Assembly: GCF_003355495.1 (NCBI RefSeq)
Contig: NZ_CP031337.1
Location: 62,001 to 126,000, forward strand
From: Crenobacter cavernae
GTDB lineage: Bacteria > Pseudomonadota > Gammaproteobacteria > Burkholderiales > Chromobacteriaceae
Length of the DNA stretch: 64,000 nucleotides
Reading direction: 5' to 3'
Shown: positions 58,397-64,000 of the stretch, one piece after another
How positions within the stretch are numbered: position 1 is the stretch's first letter
Layout: the number at the start of each line of letters is the position of its first letter
Position numbers and translations under genes: made by a program
The notes under the pieces: generated by a model
Seen by the model: the letters and a program-made list of their open reading frames with translations, nothing else
Told to the model about the DNA's origin: nothing
The model's database searches: none

Positions 58397-59575
58397 TTAC
58401 GCCTGGGCGGCGCGACGCAGCGTCAGCGAGAAGCTCTGCAGCGCCTCGATGCCGCTCGCTTCCGCGCGCGCGCACCAGTCCTGCAGTTCCTTGAGCAGTT
58501 CGTCGCGGGTCAGCGTCGAGCGCTCCCACAGGCGCGACAGCTCCTGGCGCATGGTGTAGACGGTGGTCAGCGTCGGACTTTGCGCCAACAGCGCAGACAG
58601 TTCTTCGCGCTCGGCGACCGGCGTGTCCTTGGCATCCTGCTTCAGCCACACCTTCATCTTCTTGGCAATATTGCCTTCCGGCGCGCCGGCGGTCAGCTTG
58701 TCGAGTTCCACGTGGTACACCGCTTTCAGCTCGCGGGCATAGCGCGCAGCCACCGCGTAACGGTTGGCGATGATCGCCTGCAGCTGTTCGGCCCCCAAGT
58801 GCGGCATCTGTTCGCCTTCCAGCAGTTTCGGTGCGACGCGCAACACCTTCGCCAGACCCAGCGTTTCCAGCGTGCGGATATACATCCAGCCGATGTCGAA
58901 CTCGTACCACTTGTACGAGAACTTGGCCGAGGTGCCGAAGGTGTGGTGGTTGTTGTGCAGCTCTTCGCCGCCGATGATGATGCCCCACGGGATCAGGTTG
59001 GTCGCCGCGTCTTCGTTCTCGAAGTTGCGGTAGCCGACGTAGTGCCCGAGGCCGTTGACGACGCCGGCCGCCCAGAACGGGATCCACACCATCTGTATCG
59101 CCCAGATCGTCAGGCCCAGCGGGCCGAACAGCGCGAGGTTGATCGCCATCATGACGAAGATGCCCTTGCCGCTGTAGCGGGTGTAGATATTGCGCTCGAG
59201 CCAGTCGTCCGGCGTGCCGCGGCCGAACTTCTCGATCGACTCGCGGTCCTTGCAGGCGGCGCGGTACAGTTCGGCGCCTTCCCACAGTACTTTCTTGATA
59301 CCGAGCACCTGCGGGCTGTGCGGGTCGTCCTCGGTTTCGCAGCGCGCGTGGTGCTTGCGATGGATGGCCACCCATTCCTTGGTGACCATGCCGGTCGTCA
59401 GCCACAACCAGAAGCGGAAGAAGTGGCTGGGGACCGGGTGCAGGTCGAGCCCGCGGTGGGTCTGGCTACGATGCAGGAAGATGGTGACCGAAGCGATGGT
59501 GATGTGGGTCAGCGCCAGCGCCACCACCACGTAACCCCACCAGGGCAAATCGATCAAACCGTTGATCCATTCCAT
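58397..59575 (-). CDS. Membrane fatty acid desaturase (delta-9 type)
   Basis: A 392-residue acyl-CoA or lipid desaturase. Three His boxes bind the di-iron centre: HRSQTH, HRKHH and HNNHH. Hydrophobic pairs lie before and between them (GYVVVALALTHITIASVTIF, MMAINLALFGPLGLTIWAI). About 100 C-terminal residues after the core are helical and charged, without a known domain. The upstream gap holds two palindromes suggesting repressor control. Confidence 0.9.
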   Translation of the reverse strand: MEWINGLIDLPWWGYVVVALALTHITIASVTIFLHRSQTHRGLDLHPVPSHFFRFWLWLTTGMVTKEWVAIHRKHHARCETEDDPHSPQVLGIKKVLWEGAELYRAACKDRESIEKFGRGTPDDWLERNIYTRYSGKGIFVMMAINLALFGPLGLTIWAIQMVWIPFWAAGVVNGLGHYVGYRNFENEDAATNLIPWGIIIGGEELHNNHHTFGTSAKFSYKWYEFDIGWMYIRTLETLGLAKVLRVAPKLLEGEQMPHLGAEQLQAIIANRYAVAARYARELKAVYHVELDKLTAGAPEGNIAKKMKVWLKQDAKDTPVAEREELSALLAQSPTLTTVYTMRQELSRLWERSTLTRDELLKELQDWCARAEASGIEALQSFSLTLRRAAQA

Positions 59576-59610
59576 TCAGTCGATACCTTTTGACTGGCTA
59601 AAAAACGCTA

Positions 59611-59639
59611 TTGTATACAAAGTCACTGTTTGCAAACAG
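59611..59639 (-). promoter_or_regulatory. Two perfect palindromes in the desaturase promoter
   Basis: TTGTATACAA (59611-59620) and CTGTTTGCAAACAG (59626-59639) lie 36-64 bases upstream of the desaturase start. A -10-like TACAAT on the minus strand overlaps the first. They look like operators for a dimeric repressor, as known for DesT-type control of desaturases. Confidence 0.5.
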
Positions 59640-59810
59640 AAAATTGCATTCAGCCCCCGATAATAACCGCCGCCCGGGCCGGTGAGAATGAGTGCGGTTA
59701 GCACCCCGGCGCCCACAAGACCTTGTCGTAATGACGGTTTTTCAACGCCCCGGCCCGCAACAAGCTGGTGTACCATTAGCGCGTTATCCTCTTGATATTT
59801 CCCGAATAAC

Positions 59811-61409
59811 GTGTTGCGAAAACAGCATCTGATTGCAGCCGGAGCCGTCCTGGGCGCGGCCTTCGTCGTTTACGGCGGCACGGCCTACTGGGCCGGCGTC
59901 AAGGCCGAAGAAACGCTCGCCGAACAGCACCGAATGGTGGCGGCCCTGCCCTTTTTCAAGGTCAAGTCCCACAACTACGAGCGCGGCTGGTTCGGTTCGA
60001 CCGAAGTCACCGAGCTGACGTTCAACCGTCGCCTGATCGGGCCGTACGAATCGATGCTGCCCGATTCGGTGAGACCGCTGCTGGGCTCGACCATCAAGTA
60101 CACCCACCGCGTCTCGCACGGCCCCTTCCCCGGCCTGTCCCACTTCGACCTCAGGCCGGCGCGAGCGTTCGTGACGACCGAGTTCGACATGAGCGATGCG
60201 ACGAAGAAGACGCTCGCCAAGTTCTTCGGCGACGCCGAGCCGATCACCGTCACCAACCGCCTCGGGCTGACCGGCGGCGGCGAGCTGAAGGTCAACGTGC
60301 CGGCCTTCGACTACGAGGAAACGCTGTCGGGCGTGAAGGTGAAGTGGCAGGGCTTCGATCTCAACGTCGACTACGCGTCCGGCTACAAGGAGTACCAGAC
60401 CGAGGCGGTGTCGCCGGGCTTCCTGCTCGAAGCCTCGACGAAGGGCAAGGTCGCGTTCGACGGCGTGCGCTACCTGTCGGACGTGCGTCCGGGCTTAAGC
60501 GGCGTGCGCCTCGGCACCAGCGAGCTGATGGTGGGCGGCGTGCAGCTGAACTGGAAGGACAGCGTCCCGTACAGCATCAAGCTCAACGAGCTGGTCTACC
60601 TGCTGACGCGCGTACGCGTCGGCGAGTTCATCAACCCGTCCGGCGAGTTCCGTCCGTCCGACGTGCAGCTGAAGAAGCTGCGCTACCAGATCGTGACCAG
60701 CGAGCAGGACGACTTCGTTAACACGCGCGGCAAGCTCGACTTCGACAGCTTCAGCTACAACCAGAGCGTGTACGGCCCGCTGAAGCTCGACATCTCGGCC
60801 AACCATCTGCACGGCCCGACGCTGGTGAGGCTCGACCAGGAGATCGGCAAGATCCCGTTCGAGGGGGTCGAGCCGGCCAAGTTGCGCCAGGTCTACCTCG
60901 ACACGGTCAAGCAGCACGGCGTGCCGCTGCTCTCCAACAACCCGCGTCTGGTGATCAACGAGTTCAGCCTGAAGATGCCGACCGGCAACGCGCACCTGAA
61001 GGGCCAGCTCGCGCTGAACGGCTTCACCGAGGCCGACCTGAAGGACCCGGTCGCCTTCCTCACGCGCTTCAACGCCGACGCGGCGGTCGACCTGCCGCGC
61101 CAGACGCTGGAAAACCTGGTGGTCGCGCAGGCGCGCAACCTGTTCACCGTCGATGCGAGCGCCGAGGAGCAGCCGGACGTCGCCGAGATCGACAATCTCG
61201 CCAAGAGCCTGCTCGACTCGCAACTGGCCGAGTGGAACGCGCAGCAGTACATCAAGCTCGAGAACGGCCAGGTCCGCACCACGCTGCACTTCGGCGGCGG
61301 CAAGCTGTCGGTGAACCAGAAGCCGGTGTCGCTGCCGTGGCAGGAACCGGCCGACCTCGAAGCGGGTGCCGAAGCCGGAACCGAACCGGTCGCCAGCGCG
61401 GCGAAATAA
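59811..61409 (+). CDS. ydgA: DUF945 (YdgA-like) membrane-anchored protein
   Basis: A 532-residue protein with one N-terminal anchor (LIAAGAVLGAAFVVYGG) and a long periplasmic part rich in beta structure. The family start pattern is AEQHRMVAALPFFKVKSHNYERGWFGS. Function unknown. GTG 59811 is taken as the start. A perfect palindromic terminator follows. An uptake-like 9-mer lies at 60794. Confidence 0.85.
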   Translation: MLRKQHLIAAGAVLGAAFVVYGGTAYWAGVKAEETLAEQHRMVAALPFFKVKSHNYERGWFGSTEVTELTFNRRLIGPYESMLPDSVRPLLGSTIKYTHRVSHGPFPGLSHFDLRPARAFVTTEFDMSDATKKTLAKFFGDAEPITVTNRLGLTGGGELKVNVPAFDYEETLSGVKVKWQGFDLNVDYASGYKEYQTEAVSPGFLLEASTKGKVAFDGVRYLSDVRPGLSGVRLGTSELMVGGVQLNWKDSVPYSIKLNELVYLLTRVRVGEFINPSGEFRPSDVQLKKLRYQIVTSEQDDFVNTRGKLDFDSFSYNQSVYGPLKLDISANHLHGPTLVRLDQEIGKIPFEGVEPAKLRQVYLDTVKQHGVPLLSNNPRLVINEFSLKMPTGNAHLKGQLALNGFTEADLKDPVAFLTRFNADAAVDLPRQTLENLVVAQARNLFTVDASAEEQPDVAEIDNLAKSLLDSQLAEWNAQQYIKLENGQVRTTLHFGGGKLSVNQKPVSLPWQEPADLEAGAEAGTEPVASAAK

Positions 61410-61420
61410 GCCGACCCGGC

Positions 61421-61458
61421 AAACAAAACAGGGAACCCGCGGGTTCCCTGTTTTGTTT
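61421..61458. terminator. Perfect palindromic terminator after the YdgA-like gene
   Basis: A 38-base perfect palindrome around AACCCGCGGGTT (61434-61445), with A-rich left and T-rich right ends. It can act in both directions. Confidence 0.8.
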
Positions 61459-61491
61459 CTGCCTGTCGCGTCCGACGGTGGCCGAAAGGAC

Positions 61492-61962
61492 TTAGTCTTC
61501 CGCCTGGCTCTGCTGGTAGTTCAGCAGGCCGAGCTTGTCGATCAGGCCGAGCTGGGTCTCCAGCCAGTCGACGTGCCCCTCCTCGCTCTCGAGGATGTTC
61601 TTGAACAGTTCGCGCGTGACGTAGTCCTTCACGCTCTCACAGTAGGTGATCGCTTCTTTCAGCACCGGCATCGCCTCGAGCTCGAGCTTGAGGTCGCACT
61701 CGATCATCTCCTGGGTGTTCTCGCCGATGTAGAGCTTGCCGAGCTCCTGCAGGTTCGGCAGGCCTTCGAGGAACAGGATGCGCTCGATCAGCGCGTCGGC
61801 GTGCTTCATCTCGTCGATCGACTCGTGGTATTCGTGGTCGTTGAGTTTCTTCAGACCCCAGTTCTTGTACATGCGCGCGTGCAGGAAGTACTGGTTGATC
61901 GCGGTCAGCTCGTTTTTCAGGACCTGGTTCAGGTATTTGATGACTTTTTTATCGCCTAGCAT
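61492..61962 (-). CDS. bfr: Bacterioferritin
   Basis: A 156-residue bacterioferritin close to E. coli Bfr: [20 protein letters not shown], the heme-binding [12 protein letters not shown] with Met, and [13 protein letters not shown]. It has both ferroxidase and heme ligands, unlike the subunit at 21473. bfd lies upstream, divided by a 126-base gap with a terminator. Confidence 0.95.
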   Translation of the reverse strand: MLGDKKVIKYLNQVLKNELTAINQYFLHARMYKNWGLKKLNDHEYHESIDEMKHADALIERILFLEGLPNLQELGKLYIGENTQEMIECDLKLELEAMPVLKEAITYCESVKDYVTRELFKNILESEEGHVDWLETQLGLIDKLGLLNYQQSQAED

Positions 61963-62032
61963 GGTCCATCTCCACGAAGTTCTTGGTTGTTAACCACGAA
62001 ATTATGGCACACCAACTGAGGACAACAAGCTA

Positions 62033-62071
62033 AAAAGCCCCGGCGCACCAAGGGTGCGCGGGGCTTTCGAT
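62033..62071 (-). terminator. Terminator between bfd and bfr
   Basis: A long GC-rich stem, AAAGCCCCGGCGCACC with GGTGCGCGGGGCTTT; the plus-strand A-run makes the T-run on the minus strand. bfr therefore likely has its own promoter. Confidence 0.7.
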
Positions 62072-62088
62072 ATGCTGGCGGGGACGGC

Positions 62089-62286
62089 TCAGGCGGCGAC
62101 CATCATGCCGATCATCTTCTGTTCGGCGAGGCATTCCTGCAGGATCTGCTTGGCGCAGCACGCGCACTTGCCGCAGTCGGCGGCCACGCCCAACTCGAGG
62201 TTGAGGTCGCGCATACGGGTGGCGCCCTGCTCGACCGCCTGGCGGATCTGGCGGTCGGTAACGGCGTTGCACAAGCAGACGTACAT
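62089..62286 (-). CDS. bfd: Bacterioferritin-associated ferredoxin
   Basis: A 65-residue [2Fe-2S] protein with CLCNAVTD at the N-terminus and CGKCACCAKQIL near residue 40, the four Cys ligands of Bfd. It reduces Bfr-bound iron for release. ATG 62286 gives MYVCLCNAV, the normal start. The A+T-rich upstream gap is consistent with iron regulation; no exact Fur box is claimed. Confidence 0.95.
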   Translation of the reverse strand: MYVCLCNAVTDRQIRQAVEQGATRMRDLNLELGVAADCGKCACCAKQILQECLAEQKMIGMMVAA

Positions 62287-62446
62287 CGGGCAAGCTCCAC
62301 AAACGAGAATTAATTGCATCCATTGTAGGAATGAATAAGAACGATTGTCAATTGAGACCCGAGCCCGATCCCCCTTGTCGCCCAAGCTGTCTCATCGACG
62401 CAATAATTATTCATATCAAATCAAAATATTACCCAGGAAATACGCA

Positions 62447-62908
62447 ATGAGTCGCCAGTGGAAAGCCAATGTCACCGTCGCCGCCGTCATCGAGCGCGAC
62501 GGCCTGTTTCTGGTCGTCGAGGAGGACACCGCCGACGGTCGCCGCTTCAACCAGCCGGCCGGCCATCTCGAGCACGGCGAGAGCCTCTCCGACGCCGTGA
62601 TCCGCGAAGTGCTCGAGGAGACCGGCCACCACTTCGCACCGGAGGGTCTGGTCGGGATCTACATGGCCGACAAGGACCATAGCGACGTCACCTACCTGCG
62701 CTTCGCCTTCTACGGCCGCGTCACCGGCTTCGAGCCGGCGCGCGAGCTCGACGCCGGCATCGTCGCCGCGCGCTGGCTGCCGGCCGAAGAGATCCTCGCG
62801 CTTAGCGACGCGCACCGCAGCCCGCTGGTGAGTCGCTGCCTCGAGGACTACCTCGCCGGACGGCGTTACGGACTCGACCTGCTCTATCGGCACGAAGACC
62901 GGGTGTAA
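62447..62908 (+). CDS. nudJ: Nudix hydrolase NudJ
   Basis: A 153-residue Nudix enzyme. The Nudix box starts GHLEHGESLSDAVIREVLEE. The start WKANVTVAAVIERDGLFLVV is that of NudJ, which cleaves thiamine precursor HMP-PP and nucleoside phosphates. AGGA precedes ATG 62447. Confidence 0.85.
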   Translation: MSRQWKANVTVAAVIERDGLFLVVEEDTADGRRFNQPAGHLEHGESLSDAVIREVLEETGHHFAPEGLVGIYMADKDHSDVTYLRFAFYGRVTGFEPARELDAGIVAARWLPAEEILALSDAHRSPLVSRCLEDYLAGRRYGLDLLYRHEDRV

Positions 62909-62937
62909 TCGGCCCGCAGGTCCCGACCCCGTGCGTG

Positions 62938-62978
62938 AAAAAGCTCGGCCAACCCTTACAAGGTTGGCCGAGCTTTTT
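62938..62978. terminator. Bidirectional terminator built from two uptake-like motifs
   Basis: CTCGGCCAA (62944) and TTGGCCGAG (62964) in a long stem flanked by A5 and T5, between convergent nudJ and rfbC. Confidence 0.85.
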
Positions 62979-63017
62979 GCATGAGGCCAAACGCCGCAGC
63001 AGCCGCCTTCCACTCGA

Positions 63018-63563
63018 CTAAGCGAACAACACCGCGTCACGCAGCGTGCTGCCGCTGTGGTCCCTGTCCGACAGGATAGGCCCGCCCGCCAGCGGCCAGT
63101 CGATGCCGATGTCCGCGTCGTTCCACGCGATGCAGCGCTCCGCGTCGTGCACCCAGTAATCGGTGGTCTTGTACTGCACCTCGGCGCTGTCGGTCAGCGT
63201 CAGAAAGCCGTGCGCGAAGCCTTCCGGAATCCACAACTGCAGGCGGTTTTCGGCCGACAGCACCGTGCCGAACCAGCGGCCGAAGGTCGGCGACGTGCGG
63301 CGCAGGTCGACCACGACGTCCCACATCTCGCCGGCGGTGACGCGCACCAGCTTCCCCTGTGGACGCGGGTGCTGGTAATGGAGCCCTCTGAGCACCCCCT
63401 TCGTCGACGCCAAATGGTTGTCCTGCACGAACACCACTTCGCGGCCGACCGCTTCGTTGAACGCGCGCGCGTTATAGCTTTCAAGGAAGAAGCCGCGCTC
63501 GTCGCGGTGCACGGCAGGGCTCAACAACAGCGGGCCCTCGAGGCCGGTTTCGTTCACCTGCAT
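63018..63563 (-). CDS. rfbC: dTDP-4-dehydrorhamnose 3,5-epimerase
   Basis: A 181-residue RmlC. The catalytic His is in [18 protein letters not shown], with [15 protein letters not shown] near the start, and [11 protein letters not shown] near the end. It makes dTDP-4-keto-L-rhamnose for surface polysaccharide. ATG 63563 gives the normal length and overlaps the end of rfbA by 10 bases. Confidence 0.95.
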   Translation of the reverse strand: MQVNETGLEGPLLLSPAVHRDERGFFLESYNARAFNEAVGREVVFVQDNHLASTKGVLRGLHYQHPRPQGKLVRVTAGEMWDVVVDLRRTSPTFGRWFGTVLSAENRLQLWIPEGFAHGFLTLTDSAEVQYKTTDYWVHDAERCIAWNDADIGIDWPLAGGPILSDRDHSGSTLRDAVLFA

Positions 63564-64000
63564 GCGCGCGCCTCCTCCAGGAGCCCCATCAGGTACTGGC
63601 CGTAGCCGCTCTTGGCCAGCGGCTCGGCCAACGTCGCCAGCTCGGCGTCGGACAGCCAGCCCATGCGCCACGCGATTTCCTCCGGGCACGCGATCTTCTG
63701 CCCCTGGCGTTTTTCGATCGTCGCGATGAACTGCCCCGCTTCGAGCAGCGAATCGTGCGTGCCGGTGTCGAGCCAGGCGAAGCCGCGGCTCATCAGCTGC
63801 ACGTCGAGCGTCCCCTGCGCGAGGTAGCGCGCGTTGACGTCGGTGATCTCGAGTTCGCCGCGCTTTGACGGCTTGAGCGACCTGACAATGTCTATAACCT
63901 GTTCGTCGTAGAAGTAGAGCCCGGTGACGGCGTAGTGCGAGCGCGGCTGCGCGGGCTTCTCTTCTATGGACAGCGCGCGCCCGGCCGCGTCGAACTCGAC
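63554..64000 (-). CDS. rfbA: Glucose-1-phosphate thymidylyltransferase, C-terminal part (cut by window edge)
   Basis: The frame is open to the right edge and gives the last 148 residues of RmlA. It has [34 protein letters not shown], the active-site region [20 protein letters not shown] and [18 protein letters not shown]. It makes dTDP-glucose, the first step of dTDP-rhamnose synthesis. An uptake-like 9-mer (63623) codes TLAEP near the end. Confidence 0.95.
   Translation of the reverse strand, partial: VEFDAAGRALSIEEKPAQPRSHYAVTGLYFYDEQVIDIVRSLKPSKRGELEITDVNARYLAQGTLDVQLMSRGFAWLDTGTHDSLLEAGQFIATIEKRQGQKIACPEEIAWRMGWLSDAELATLAEPLAKSGYGQYLMGLLEEARACR

Noticed and set aside
59576..59776. A 66-codon minus-strand frame upstream of the desaturase
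   Set aside because: No ribosome binding site; it covers the palindromic promoter region.

Overview
The window looks like chromosome of a high-GC betaproteobacterium, most likely in the order Neisseriales (Chromobacteriaceae-like). The evidence is the order thrS-infC-rpmI-rplT-pheS-pheT-ihfA-merR-tRNA-Pro, the secDF and mutL neighbourhoods, and a very abundant short repeat that behaves like a Neisseriaceae DNA uptake sequence. The species cannot be read from the sequence.

Positions 1 to about 14,387 are an accessory island beside tRNA-Thr, with a tyrosine integrase (13267-14268) next to the tRNA 3' end. It carries a HelD-like helicase cut by the left edge, an unknown exported protein, a large integrase-like protein whose start region can fold into a hairpin, a frameshifted DUF2779 nuclease, an SRAP (YedK) gene, a umuDC pair whose UmuD lacks the catalytic serine, an XRE regulator, and an ORF-free 1 kb stretch that looks like structured RNA. 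Partial second copies of umuD, the SRAP gene and the XRE gene, an RHS fragment and IS21-like ends show repeated duplication and decay.

From 14.4 kb onward the DNA is core-like: a tRNA cluster, rdgC, an extradiol dioxygenase, katA, a MocR regulator, class 1A pyrD, bacterioferritin, dcd, glutathione peroxidase, and a sulfur block (cysK divergent from tauABCD, with tauC broken). The translation operon thrS to merR follows on the minus strand (34-37 kb down to 29 kb); infC starts at a probable AUA codon. Then come tgt-yajC-secD-secF, dedA-mutL, yedI, amt, sbcB, a racemase, miaA, a marR-emrAB efflux module, a TonB receptor, ridA, a membrane desaturase, a YdgA-like protein, bacterioferritin with its ferredoxin, nudJ, and the rfbA/rfbC end of a dTDP-rhamnose operon.

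The strongest unexplained signal is the 9-mer TTGGCCGAG (longer form about AAGSTTGGCCGAGC). I found 45 exact copies by eye on both strands between 14.9 and 63.6 kb, about one per 1.1 kb, and none in the first 14.88 kb. Pairs of inverted copies form intrinsic terminators between convergent genes, and single copies sit inside genes, three of them in the MutL linker. This is the distribution expected of a DNA uptake sequence, in a dialect I do not recognise.
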